A stretch of DNA of 64,000 bases from Bolinopsis microptera (Eukaryota > Ctenophora > Tentaculata > Lobata > Bolinopsidae). Of this stretch, positions 22,701-36,300 are shown in pieces. Both the position numbers and the translations under genes were made by a program. Under the pieces are notes generated by a model. The model searched no databases, had not been told where the DNA came from, and was given only the letters and a program-made list of their open reading frames with translations. The DNA lies in the NCBI RefSeq assembly GCF_026151205.1, contig NC_087072.1, forward strand, positions 18,894,103 through 18,958,102, read 5' to 3'. Each line of letters starts with the position of its first letter. Within the stretch, counting starts at the first letter, position 1.

Positions 22701-25700
22701 AAGGAGTCCTGTTACAAAGTTATGGGAGGGCAACATGGCAACTATTTTATAAGTTGCTAAGTTCGCACTATTTCCGGGACCAGCGTGGAGTTGTAACCTC
22801 GTAGTGGCAAATGCCCTGAGGAGTTTAAATGCTGATTAAAAGAGTTGTTGTTTCAAATTGTAGGCGCGAACTCTACCGATTACAGCGCATGAGTCTGAGC
22901 GCCACGTCCCTTAATGTTAACGCGTAGCGCATGAGTCTGCTGCGAACCAGAGAAACGCGTTGTTCCCACCCATCTTCAGTTTGCCGAGTCTCACTAATGT
23001 TATGCATGGCTCGGATGCATAATGAGGGAAGTTGCAGCATTTCCTCAACTAGAAGATACCAGACACCAGGGCACCTGCGCGGTGAGGTCGCGTTGCGAGC
23101 CGTGCAAGAGCCCCCCTCGCAGGCGGGCTTGTACGCAAGGATGCACGAGACACACTACACGAGAGAAGCAAGGCACGAGGCTAACTGCACTCAGAGCATA
23201 TGGAGTTGTTATGGCAGGTGGCTCGGTGCACCAATGACAAGGATGGTGTAGTCATGTGTAGGCTACGAGCCTGGCCTGCCCTCGCCAGCTCTGTAAGGCA
23301 AATGACGAGGTGGTCAGTTACTGGCATTACCATCACCTGCCTCATTTATTATATTTTCTTGTCATTCATCAATAATAATAATATATTGTATTGAGCAGCT
23401 TTCAAATCATTAGCTAATACTTTGCCTTTCTCTCGGCTCCAGCTCGCGCTTATTGTTAGCACATGCCTTTAATTGTTACCAAAAGAATGCTGCCTTTATA
23501 TTTACCTCAATTCAACTCCGTGCATTATACTAGTGACAAACAATCGGTAAATCACAAATAACCCCTCCTATAACTTACCTTCCATGCGTAGCCGATAGAG
23601 TTCACATTATTTCCGGTGTACGGACCGAATCTAGTTCCTGCAGGTATAGGTTCCTGAGCCCACACTCCCATACCAGCTCCAGGGATGGAGGAAGGTCGAA
23701 GATAGACAAATCTAGGCATCTGAGTCATGAGAGCTGCTGCGTTAGCTGCAGTACTGCTGGGCGGACTGACGAACCTGAGAGGTTAAGACACTTAGTTAAC
23801 GAGTTAGGGATTAGTTAGAAAATACTAGAGACCTGAACAAAATTACGGATATAGATCAGGGAATCAGCTATTAGTCAGAGTTCCCTCCATTTCTGGAATA
23901 GACACATATTCTGGCAAACGACCAGTATTCAACCTTTTCCAAAGCGGGCGGTTATACAGATATGTTCCACTAAATTGACGATAGACATGAGTCCTAGACG
24001 CTAGTCATAGACGTAATGTCTAGACTTCATGTCTAGACGTAATCGCCAGACCTTATGATAATATACAGAAAATATAGACAAAGGACAAACATCCAAACAT
24101 AGCCATTAAACGGAAGATAATGAAAGTAAGCACATGAATATCCTCATAGAATTACTCGAAATTTTAGCTCAGTGGTCCAAGATCAGTATGGCATGGCAAG
24201 GTTATCAGTTCATAGGCCGTGCTTACCCTAGTCCTTACCCTTATAGTCCTTACCCTAGAGTAATGGTGGCTAGTTATGCTAGTTATATAGGAGTAATTAG
24301 AAATAGACATGATCTGAGTCCCGAAACAAACAAGTCTCTCGTGTAAGGAACGGAGGGTATTTAATTTTACTATGAAACAATGTTGCTTTAATTAAAACTG
24401 TTCACCATGGATCAAATAGAATTCTTGGCATTTGAAATTTTTAAATTTCAAAATCCAAATAAATTTGACATCTATAATATTTACAATGAGATACGAATAA
24501 ACGAATCTCGCGTAAGGAGAAAAAGGAGGAATCAAATTCTACTTTTATGAAAAAGTCTTGGACTTTTTCAGAAAAATATTAGTGCTGAAAATCTTTATCA
24601 TGGTTAACATCTATTAAACGTCAAGACAGCTTGCATCATATCATGATCACACAATATGGTGTTAAAGGCCGAGAGAGAACATGAAATTTGTAACATAAGA
24701 TCCCGCCCATTACCTAACTCCGCACCTGGCTACACGATCGGCACAAAAAAATCAATATAACTACCACTCTAAAATTACCAAAACTCACTTTTTGCAAATG
24801 AAGTTCATTACCGAATGTCATTTGATACAGGCCGTTCTGCAGAAACCATTAACAAACCGCAAAAAAAGTAGTGCAGGTGGGATGGAACTTATAGACCTGA
24901 TGGAGAGAGGTGATCAAGTACTGATCTATAAAAATATCGGCTCCTCACGACATTACAGCATGCACATTACACCTGCAAGTAGCACACGTACAGCCCTGTT
25001 CACGTCCGGACTTGACTCTTTTTCTAGAACGAAAACAGGTGAATTGAAAGTGAAACGTTAGACCTCAAAGAGCTATATCAAACTGTCTTAATAAGTTCAA
25101 CATGGAATGGTTACGGTTCACTCTGGTTACGGTTCGCACTGTCCTGCAAGGGAAGTGCTCCAAACCTATTACAACATCCTTATTCCTTAAATAAAGTTTA
25201 AATATGGTCAGCCTCTTCGTACGAACTTTAATTTTCACCACTGCATACCCCAACACTCTAAAGTTACAATAGTTATCTAATACAATCCGGAAGTAATCTG
25301 CAGACCAACTGTCCGGATCCAAACTTTAACTGGGACTTTGCGGGCAACATGGCCACTGGTCAGGGGCCGCCCGGAAATCAGGTACAGTACATGATTGTGA
25401 AGCACAAGCAATTTCTTCTAAATCTTATCGTGGTCGAACATTGAAAAGTTGTTAGGCAAATCTTTTCTTAGATCTTTGAAGGTTTGGAAAAATCCGGATA
25501 GTCAGAAATTCAGAAATCCAAAAATATCAAAATCCTGTCTCAAGTACATAAAGTATAGCTACCTTTTCGAAAACCACAATAAGATATATCCAGATAATAG
25601 ATGTGGATACTGATATTGAGAACTCGGATATATACAGATCAGTAAAACTAAGTAGACAAAATACCTACAGACAGACAGACAGATAGACAGACAAATGACA

Positions 25701-28700
25701 AAATAGACACACAGATCAAAATGTACCTGCTCTCCGATGAGATTGGAGGCTGATATCTCGGAGAAGGGACGTGAGGGATAGTGTAGTCTGGATAGGGCAT
25801 CTGCATCATCGTAGTAAACGAGGCTGCTCCCTGAAAACATAACAAGCTTATGTTTTTGTTTCAAAAGTATCTAAAGTTATAGTTATAATTTCTTAATTTC
25901 TGCCCATGTCGGCAGATATTTGATATCGAGAGAATTTTGTCAGGACTTCGCTACATAGGTTACCGGCATTATATTGCCGAGCAATATCGATCGGTTTGCC
26001 AAAGGAAGCATTGGGTCGTATCGACATCGTTAAAAATAATGACCCCTCTTAGCTGATCTACAATCGGATTATTAACCGTAGCTTTTTTTCTAATTTCAAA
26101 GCGGTACTACAACGCCGTTGTTTGATAACTGACTCTTTCTGAAGCGACCCTTCTACAAGTGGTGACACAGAAATTAGTTGTGATATAATTATCAGGTAGT
26201 GTGATCTATCAAGTGACTCATTTAACTGTGAAAAAGGGCAGATCGTATGACAAGAATGTGAAAACCTTGTTAGAGAGGTAAAGTTTGTGTGAAGCAGCTC
26301 TGTGAAAAAGCCACGTGAGCGTGAAGCAAGGTGGCAATGAGATAATGGGTCTAACATGTGATACAGCTCATCAGCCCCCCACTATTAGCTTAACTAGGAT
26401 TATTAGGCCGTCAGAATTAGCGCCAGAACGTGCGAGCTTTAGGGCCAATCGGGGACAGACTAATGGCCCGGGTACTTGGAGAACCCATTAGGGGTCCTGT
26501 GAAAATATCATAGTTCGATAATAGATAGGGTAGGACACGTGTGAGGGAGGGGGTGGAGAGAGAGAGAGTTTACTAATTAATAAGGTTAACATCTGAGGCA
26601 TGATTCTGAAAATAATTGAAATCTTATCGACGTCTTTTGAGTCACCCGAAATGTTTCAATGACCATTGGACACTTATTCCGTTTCCCCTAAATGTAAAGC
26701 CATGCCGTTCCATGGCATTAAAATGTTTGAACTTTAAATTTTGTCAAGTTGTAACAAAACCTGGGAAGATTAAGAAATTGACATAACGCGAGAAGTAAAG
26801 GTATCATTAGAATGGTAGGTTGAGTTTGCGATAGCGGCAACCCGTAACATTGCACGCAGGGCCCCTGCCTAGAACTAACTAGCACCACATTACTACATTA
26901 TCCATCATAATGCTAAATCAATTACTTTTTGGGCGCACAGCGAGTGCCACGCGTAGGCAGACCCCGGCTCTCAAATTAAAAGCATTATTCGTTTCAATTA
27001 CCTATTAACGGAGTAGCAATGGGCGGCCGACATGCGGGCCCATCATCATCATCATCTACTGGTATTCTGAATTCTCAACTCGGAAACAGGGTTAACTTAT
27101 AACGGGAGGTTTACATGACGTTTCGCCTTGCAGTGCTAGGTCAGATGGACACAAATATAGAGTGAGATTCACACTTGTAAGGCTTGTGCTCCTCATCATC
27201 TCATACCAAACATTAATATAGGTGTGAAGGAAAAGTGGGAAGATCTGTGTGGAGCAACAAGCCAGCCATACAGACTCTAGCTCCCCCTGGACTAGTGATC
27301 CAACTACAAACTGAAAAAGATAATAAAGTGGGCAGCACTTTCAGAGTTTAGGTGCGCGAAGAGTGAAATTATCATTAGAGATAGATGACTGAACCGGGCT
27401 TATTTGAGCTATTTGAGAGTCATGTCAGACATAATATGTAACTCCAACAGATATGGGTTCGTGCTAGGAGGAAGGTCGGACCTGAGTGCGCGAAGTACTA
27501 ATCTTTTGTGGCATTTACAGTACATAACCATACACCCTGGTACTGGCCCTGACAGCCTGATCGAGTGTCGACCAGCGCTGCAACAACTGTATCGGACTAT
27601 GGCTTTTGGAAATAAAAAGTACCAAAGAGAGTTTGTTACGGAAAAGATTTTCAAAGAAGTTAGAAGGGGTGAAGCTTCAGAACTGAGTTAGCACGGTACC
27701 AGTCGACCCAGGCTTAATACAACCTGGCGGTGCGAAACTCCTTCCAAAGACGGCAACCATGCTGACCTATTGCACCTATCACAAGATTCAGACTTGTTGG
27801 GCCACTCTAATTGCCAAATAATAAAATTGACAGTCAGCACATTCATATAGTTAGATTACCTGGGGAGTAGATCTATTGAAGTACTGAACAAAAGTCCGAT
27901 TCTTATTTGAATGACAAACCTTGGCATGAGATCTTTGAGGGCAGATCCCGCTTTGCAATAACAGATTTGCATAAATCATAAAGAAAAGAAGTGTAGTAAG
28001 TTAATTCAGAGGGAGAGATTTGTGGTTCCCTGCTGGTGTGTTGAGGTGCTCATATATATATCGGGGACTACGAATAATTTACACTACAGATCCCCCAAAA
28101 GACGATGATTTGGATAGACACTACTTTTTGCCGACACATTCTCGAGGTCATCCAGACATTGATTTTATTGAACTCGTGGAAACCTATCAACCAAGTTAAA
28201 GATTTTAGACAATGAATTATTGGGAAAAGAACTTTTTTCGATCTCTTGAATAGGATCGTATATCTAGGGGAGGCGTTTAAATTGTTGTAAAAAATTAACT
28301 AAATATGACACGAAAAGGAATCCGGAAACGAACGCAAATTTATATCCGCAATTTAGGGCAAATTCTGGCCTCAGTGGACAGAATTCTGTGTCTCTAACCC
28401 ACATTGTACGTGCATATCGGCACTGTCCGTAAAATAGGGAACCAGGCACCTGACCGTGTTACTAAATATATCACACAGTATCCAGTGATAGTACACGAAT
28501 ATTACCGTTATTTCCCGGGCTAAACGTGCCATCAGTTCTGCAAAAATCTGGTACAAGTTTAGGGCGGATCCCCTGTTGATCCCCAGTTGTGCCGACTATG
28601 ATATAGTGGTACATTAGTCATTACATTATCGTCTGATCAAATTGAGGGGGTGAAGATTTGCAGATACCAGACATAGCTGATCTAATCAGCAAGAAAAACA

Positions 28701-30357
28701 ATGTTAGTGGCAGCCCAATATGTTTGTTGTGACCGATTGTAGCAACATTCAATTATAGACAGCTTAGAATATAAGAATATTAAGGTTGAGACGGCAAACT
28801 ATAATTATATTTCGGGGCAATCATAAACTTACTGGTATTCAAGGGACATATACATGGAGGTATTCAAGACTCAAGAGTACTCAATGTGATCTTAACTACA
28901 TGTATGTAGTTAATAATGTAATGGTTATTGTTCACATGGAATGAATGGATAAAATGTCGCATCGATGTAAATCGAAGACTGGTTTGAAAACTTCATTAAA
29001 AGTTGCATACCTGCAGATCCCTTGCATTCTTACAAATGGGCTTGATAACCATGAGAGAAGATGTGTCTCGAACAAGAACAAGAGGACAAAAAGACAGACT
29101 GGGTCTAACGAGCCGGTCAAAACAATGTAAACTGTGCTGAAAAACGGCCGTTATCACGAGGTTGCGATACGTTTGGTATTGTCAGTACTGTGCCACTCAC
29201 CACGCGCTCACCACGTGATCAGGCACATGACAGGAACGCGCGCCAATGGCACACCTCCGCTCCACTGTGTAACTTGAGAGACGGATCAAACACGTTTTGA
29301 TATGGGTACCCGAGTAGAGCTTGGGGAGAGTGCTGGGTTGCCCGAGCAGAGAGAGGGAATCACACTAGCTGACAAATCGAGGACTAATCCAGAGCTTGTA
29401 GTGGTGGTACAATTACAACAAGCCAATATCTACATTATAATGCTGCGTCTAATGTGACAAGTTCCTTATTCATGAGGTAACGAGTTTTACAGGGGTCAGA
29501 GCGCAGCCTCTCCTTTCCAGGGTCGGCTAGGGATCTGCGCTAACTTTTAGAGGGTTCTCATGGATTTAGTGTGTGTAGGCCGGTGCCTTGTTCGTGCCCT
29601 TACTGCAACCTTGTTCTTTGTGGTTCTCTTAGTCTAGGCTACCTTCTAGTTCTGTTTTCCTCCCCCTACTTTGATACGCTCTACTTTGTACGGTTGTGAA
29701 CTGCTCAACTTTACTCGCCTTGCCAAGGTTTCATTTACCCTAACATCTGACAGTCGACGCTCAACATCACCAACTTTTACTTTCAGTGACTGAGTGACGT
29801 GCCCTTATTTAGAATTATTATCAACATTCTGTAGAATGTCCATGTAGCAAAATTTAGAGAATATCCACAAAAATTTTCTGTTTCCCACAGTGCTGTACTG
29901 TTATAAGGGTGTTTAGTGCCGAAATTTCCCTGTCTACAACAAACTAGACTCACCATGAAAAGCTCCAAAATAAAACAATTATCTGGGGCTCAGCCTCTTT
30001 ACATTCAAATCGAACAAACAAAAGCGTTAAGGTGAGCGTCCCTTTGTTTATAGTTTTGACTAGAGTGATGCAAACTGTACACGCAAACTACGCCAACTGA
30101 CTAACACACGATGCAGTTCTCGTTTTGTGAGTTGACACATATCACCAGTAGTAAGTTACAAGTTCTGATTGGCGGCCGGGAGGGAAGCCCGGCTGCACGT
30201 GGCTAAACAATGCACGGCACCCCAGCTGAACAGATCTAGTTCAGTCTCAAAAGTCGCACACTTCTAAATAGGAGAAACTTTAGAACGAGTCTGAAAAACT
30301 CTGAACAATGAGAATATTTACCTGTAAAGATGAAGAGAGGTGGCTTTGATCCAGCAT
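13746..30357 (-). CDS. PRDM14-like: PRDM14-like PR-domain protein with eight C2H2 zinc fingers
   Basis: Twelve coding exons, all with GT-AG sites and compatible phases: 30322-30357 (coding part), 25727-25830, 23579-23774, 21864-21995, 21635-21737, 16242-16374, 15911-16022, 15546-15721, 15181-15362, 14682-14831, 14028-14206, 13746-13922. They encode 559 aa from the ATG at 30357. Residues ~65-185 are the PR (SET-related) domain: [20 protein letters not shown], then [20 protein letters not shown], then RELLVWY. Eight C2H2-type fingers span ~194-440; the first ends His-Cys (RMHQC), and TGDKPF/TGERPF linkers join fingers 5-7. The EQNLVA-Q-IFYE string, the odd first finger and an N-terminal IPHVP motif recall vertebrate PRDM14; the family call is firm and the subfamily call is an inference. 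Vertebrate PRDM14 has six fingers. PRDM14 proteins are nuclear DNA-binding regulators of germline, pluripotency and neural fate. Upstream coding exons cannot be excluded. Confidence 0.88.
19417..19521 (-). CDS. Possible small nested gene or first coding exon (34 codons)
   Basis: An ATG-initiated minus-strand frame reads [20 protein letters not shown] and continues to a stop 14 codons later. The composition (Lys, Leu, Ile, Asp, Glu, Ser) is strongly protein-like compared with surrounding random frames. A donor-like CTACG|GTTAGT (exon end near 19422) two codons before the stop suggests this may be the first coding exon of a spliced gene nested in the PRDM14-like intron. I could not find the next exon and do not recognise the protein. 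Confidence 0.35.
   Translation of the reverse strand: MDKSKILDIAKVLALIDKIKKNSEELKSVADSYG
19888..19925. repeat. CT microsatellite
   Basis: Two CT-dinucleotide runs separated by CCGGCTCC. Confidence 0.85.
22440..22527. repeat. Two adjacent perfect palindromes
   Basis: 30-bp arms at 22440-22469 and 22471-22500 (TAATTGTTTCGACCAATAA in the left arm) pair perfectly around a single C. Immediately to the right, 11-bp arms at 22505-22515 and 22517-22527 (ACAAACTTATT / AATAAGTTTGT) pair around a single G. Both lie in the intron between PR-domain exons 21864-21995 and 23579-23774. Confidence 0.92.
22862..23330. other. GC-rich island inside the PRDM14-like intron
   Basis: This ~470-bp patch is markedly richer in G, C and CpG than its surroundings. 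It has a duplicated GCGCATGAGTCTG motif (22886, 22927) and open frames of 60-106 codons on the plus strand that match no family I know. A short imperfect inverted repeat (CATTTGCCACCAC near 22639, GTAGTGGCAAATG at 22801-22813) lies to the left. It may be a transposon fragment or a small regulatory CpG island. Confidence 0.35.
28892..28913. repeat. Short perfect palindrome
   Basis: TTAACTACAT and ATGTAGTTAA pair around GT. Intronic. It could be a binding site or a chance hairpin. Confidence 0.8.
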
Positions 30358-33300
30358 TCTTGATTTCTGTGGTGCAACCAGTGGTGATACTGAAAATTAG
30401 CTGTGTTAGAATTTAAGTTCTGATAATAGATAAAATAAAATCTATAATTCGTACAGAGTCCTTATCATTATGCATGATTAATGGCTAATGAATATAACGC
30501 CCACAGGCACAAGAAATCGTACCAAATAATATTGCCTTTTACAAATATTATTGCCGACTTAGATCTCGATAATGGCTTTACAACTAGGGCCACAAAATGA
30601 GGACATTTATAGTTTATATAACAGCTGACTCCACCTACTACTAATATGATACAGATTGCAGCGATCATACTGGATGAAGCCTATAAATGATTACGGACCA
30701 GGTTCGGATTGTGTAATGATCTGCTCGTTTTCATATGCAAATCGGTTTGGATCACTTATTGTGCTCGGCACTTGGTAACAGTGGCGATAGTGGCAGTTTT
30801 AACCAGGTCAGCTAGAAATAAAGTACAGGGCACCATAACCACTGCTGTAAATCTCTTGTATGTGTCGATGCCACACAGAAAACATTACTTAAACTATTTT
30901 GCTCTTTTCAGCTATTATATTTCAAGAAATTTGTAAGTCACGCGGCTTGGACAAGCCCCAGTGAGGTAAGGCTAGGTGACCAGCATCGAGCTGATAGGTA
31001 TTTGAATAAACTAGAGTGAACTACATTACAATAGGAGACAGACAGGGGCTTAACCTCATGGTCCTTTACTCATAATAGCTGTACAGGGATTATCGGGAGA
31101 ATAGATTTTGATTTTACACGCTGGAGCTTGATTTACGTAATTCGATTGTAGGGAGCATTAGAAGGGACTGACACGTGAGGTGATGTGGCTGCCCCTCTAT
31201 CAGTGACACGAACTCGCACGAGACCAGGTCGACTCCTGACGACGCGGACCCCACACCCGCCTGCCACCTCCGATCACACATGTAGCAACACACTCCCTAT
31301 ACCTGGTCTATTTTTAGAACACTTTTCCCTCGTGAGAAGCAGGATAGTATCTACTTATCTGATACGATGTGGTTACAGTGAAGTAGCAGGACCAATAGAT
31401 ATCCTGTTTTAACGGCCTCAGTGGTGGGTGGGTGCTTGGTGCAGGCTGGAACCAACACCCGAAATAGACGCGGTGTAATCTGGAGACTGTGAGATATAAT
31501 AGCTTGGTATCTAATCAGCTGGAGTACTGTAATTGTTACCAAGTGATCCCTTACTAAACCAACATCACGTCTACACGTGCCAGGGAAGCGAGTAAGCTCA
31601 TTGGCTGATGCCACCATTACCGGAACCTGATTGGTGCACGGATATTTGGCTGGGAAGATTGGAACAAGTTTGTACCGGTCGCTACTCAATTTAGCTATAT
31701 ATCCTTAGTGTATCCGAATTAGGATCCTAAGAAAAGTCAGGCACATGAGTCAAGAAGGTAGCGCCCACGCGAGCTCATACCGTCAGCGAGTCGGCAAACT
31801 AGATGGCAGAATTCTTGCAGTTCAGCCACATTAATTAGACGCAATACCTAGCAGCTCCGACCTAGCCACAATTAGACACAATAGAAAATAAAGCTAGTTA
31901 CAACAGTGTCAGCGTGCTGAGACTTTCTCAGAAATCCTACTTTGTACAACTACATAGGGTCCCTTGCACGGGCAGTGAAAAATAAGGAATCAGAAGTTGA
32001 GTTGTACAACTACATACAACTAAAATAAATGAGAGAGATATGTACCTACTGAAAAATCGAGTCAGGAAATCCCTCTAACTTACACGGATAGATTGTGAGC
32101 AATGACTTGAGTACAAAGTATAACTGCGAACTAACGACCGTTCGAGAACTCTTTTTCTCAAGTTGAACACTAAAGATTTGCAAGAGAAAGTAGTCCGACT
32201 AAGATTCTGTACTGCTTTTAGCGATAAAGTTTCGTGCGGTCTAGCTGGAAACCGTACACGTGATTCGAGTTGATTGGCGTTAATTGAGGTCATGTTTACC
32301 TTGACGACCATGCAGCCCACCTGACCGCCTGATTACCTTCAAACTTCAAGTCAGATGCGGGTAATTGATCAATCCGGCCACGACATTATCCTATATTGTT
32401 TCTCGAGCATTAGCTACTCAGGTTTCTTGTCTTGCTAATGTTTTGATAACATTGCTCGGGGTATGTGATAGTTTACCAGTGAGTGGTTAAGTTCGCGTAC
32501 CCTCGCAGCTCCCATTACTTGCCTCGTCAATGACGAACCACCAGATCGAGTGGACCTTGTTTACAGCTCTAGCATGCAACAGTCTACCTCGACTCCAGCA
32601 ATTCTACTGATGGTGGGTGGACGTCCTGTTTCACCGAAAATGTCAGAGTTTTCGGCTCCCTTGGAGGGGCCAAACAATTTAGACCGGAGGATTGTTAATC
32701 AATAATCACTCTTAGAGTGTAGGGATTCCCTGATAGTGCGCTAAAATGGGGTTTAAAAGAGCGTGCCTGCTACTGGACGGGGCGGACACAGGACCACAGT
32801 TAGCATTCTCCCTCTAACATCTACCCTTCACAACTCCCCGTACACACCACGTGACTCATAAACGCCCAATAAACGAAGCGTGCAATTTACATACTGAAAG
32901 TTGAAAATTTTGTAATATACGTGTATTGTTGACATGGACCCAGGCAGTGACAAGCATTTGAGTTGCGGGATACCATTAACACCTCTCAGTTCCCTTATCT
33001 GATATTGACTGACAAATACTAATAAGTTTCCAATATTACACATGATATTATTAAAACTGTACAGAGGCAGCAGGAGGGACCCGACCTCTCTCCCTGATAA
33101 TAATCTTTAATTACACTTTTAGCTAATCACATCTAACTAGACAACAATAGATCGCGAGACTTAAGGGGGTCAAAGTTAGACAGGTTGCCAGGTAACCAGG
33201 CAATGGCACCTCTAACCCCGATATAGCGGAGGGAGGCGGTGACATTCGTCTGGGTGGGCTGAGAATATACAAACTGTGTGGCTGTGTCACTGTTACTAGT

Positions 33301-36300
33301 ACTGTGTGGTGTAAGTACTGACGTGATCATGTAGACCCAGGGTAAATGTGGGTGAAGGGGCCTTTAGAGGGGTAAATAGGGTACAGGATACGATAGCACG
33401 GACACGGTGGTCATTCGGCCGGCTCATGAGTTGTCCTGCTTAGTGAACATCTACAATATTATCCACTGTTTTGATTCTGGTAAATATTTCTGGTAAATAT
33501 TTGGTAAAGACGGGGAGACGAACGTTCTGCGATCGGAGGAATGAACGGGCTAAAAATCTAGAAAATAATGGACTTCCGTTCTCCGGCTGGTATCTGCTCG
33601 CATTGCATTGATCTGACACTGATTCTAATTGACGTATTTTAGACAATAGTAGGTCACGTATAATCAACTATCCAATTCTATTAGCATTAGACAACAATAC
33701 AACATGTGACTGCGCTTCAAACTCGGTGGATTTACCGTCAATATGCAGTGTGCTTACTCCATGAAGTCTGAACGCATCGTTACCGAACTATTATTCAAAC
33801 CACAATTACACTGGTGAATAGTGGTGCTGGGAGGGATCCAGTGAATTAAGCGAGTTATTATAGTTATTATGTACTATTATCAGTGCTGATGAACAAGTAG
33901 CTCTGATGCCAAATAATAATGACGAGTCTAAAACCATCTGTCCTGCAGCAGCCTGCAGCCAGCAGCCACTAGCCTGCAGCCTGGCTGATGAACCTGACGT
34001 GGGATCAGTCTGGTTTCTAACTGTGTATCTGGACTACAACTACTCAGTACTAATGTGTGGCAGACTCATAAGTTGCTATCATTAGTACTGAATGAGTGGA
34101 GATACTCAATTAGACTAAATTGGTAGGATTGTACACGAAGGGTCGCTTGCTCATGGAGCCAATGACCAGCCGATAGTTGGAAACTGACGAAAACAGGTCG
34201 AACAGATCGGGATTGTCTTTGTGGTTGTCTGTTTGGCTTGTGAGCTAGTGAGCTGCTGCATGCAATTGTTACACCTCGAGGACAATTACTCAGCAAATTA
34301 GACGAGCTCTCGCATTATCGACCACTCTGTTAATCCTTTGTTGCGGACCAGATGAGCGCAACACTGATCCACACTCCATTAGTTTTGTAAGTTTGTATCA
34401 TTGTGTGCCACAGATTCTACCTCTATCCCCTGCCCGTGCTAGTGTGAGGGTACGCACATTGCTACCAGTCTGACTAACACTGCTTTTAAACGTCGTCTGT
34501 GACATTTTTAGACTCGGCTAGCCCTCATCTGACAGTGTTTCGACACACTTGGAGCTACCTCCCCGCCAGTAGTACACTTGGAACTCCTTGCTGTGTGTTG
34601 GGGACTAATGCCAGGGCGTCAACAGCAGCAGCACGACACAGTACTCCACTTGATAGAGGAGGGTCTCTGTAAGAGCTGCTGTGAGCTGACAGTGACCTGC
34701 TCGATCTGCTCAACCAATCCCAGCTCAGGTGGCTAAAAAACCGAAACTATTGTGTAGACGCCTGGGGATTGGTTCGGCTGAGCCGAAAGTGCCATGACCA
34801 CAACTGTCGGCTAGTGGCTACTGACTGAGTAGGAATAATACCGGACCAGGCTCGGAGAATGAACGTGTTTCAGTGGCACGTGTTGACGTGTGTGGCCCTT
34901 AGTCCACCGCTTTAGTAAAAATAGAGTCGATACTATCTTAGACCTTACTTGAGAGGTGCTTAGCTGCCACAAATAGTTCCCCAATCTTAGCCTGATACCT
35001 ATACTGTACAATGCCGTGCTGCTATTGAATGAATAAAAAGATACAGCTCACATTTGCAGGCTTCAATCCTGTGTGATGAAACAATCGGCCTATACACACC
35101 AGCAACACACGCACATCCAATCTTACCGTGTAGATAATTATGTGCAATAACTTTGGCGACTAATTTTAGAATTTGAAACTCAGCTTACATCATAGACGTC
35201 AAGGATCGGTGTCAGAACATTTAAATTTCCTAAGACTGGCGGTTACTTAAAAGCCACAACTGCCGAGGCTAATGATTTAGGTTTGAAAACTTCATCAGAA
35301 CTTGAAAACTTCATCAAGTAACAGAACTTAAACGGTATCCCCATATAATTCGCCATATATAGAAAACTAAAAAATTTGCTACACGATCTAATTGATTACC
35401 GATAATTCAATAAACGAACCTTTCAACATGACGAAATGTTAACGAGAGTAGCAGAATAGCAGGTACTGGTAAGCAAGGTGAGTGTCTCGTTCAACGTAAA
35501 CAAAGCTAACAACAGTAGTTCATGTCGACAGGACGAAGGGCAAATTTTCAGAGTTTGTGTACATAATGGGATGGAGTGAGGGGGATGGGGGGACGTGCGA
35601 TACTATCCCAGGCTTCAGGCTCTCTCATTGGACCACGAGTCAGCTCTGGTATTTGGCGAATGGGGAACAGGGTTACGGGTCACGTGGCGACTATGGACCA
35701 TTGAGCGGCGGGGAGGCAGGGCAATCCGGCAGCTGGGTTAGACTGAAACTGCTACTCATTACAATGTAGGCACGCGATCCACTACTCCCTCATGCACCAA
35801 GGCAACGTGACTATCGGTAACGTGACCAGCACGTGGTTCAGCCGATCCGACTCTGCTTCCAATAATTGCAATGTTTTTAATGACCAAACAATCACTGATA
35901 AGCAGGGTGTTGGTAAACACGCACTTTCCGTCCCCACACGTTACAAGCACAACAATCCCAATAAACTAATTTTTGTGCAAAAAAACGTGAGTATTCTGCG
36001 TGAAATAAAGCTATTAACATGTGAACACTACATCCTATGAGGCAATGTAACAGCTATAGATCGTAGACTAATTAAACATAACAATGGACCGTTTTAACCC
36101 GGCCAGATCTACCCTCCCCCCGGTAGTGTCGGAGGGGGGTGTTCAATAAGTGCTAATAAGGTGGCACTTCAGGTAACTATAGTAACCTGGTAACTATATA
36201 GTAACCTGAGGTGCACTGCGGTCCCCCGGTTATCCCAGGCTCCACAACAGTCGCCCTTACCAGTAATTTAACCACAAAATCATATATACTAGCCTGCAGT

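Noticed and set aside
22931-23251. A 106-codon plus-strand frame in the GC-rich island
   Set aside because: High GC alone makes long frames likely; no recognisable motif and no splice context.
33183-33195. Second X-box-like site (GTTGCCAGGTAAC)
   Set aside because: The half-site spacing is one base short of the best consensus and it is not near a ciliary gene.
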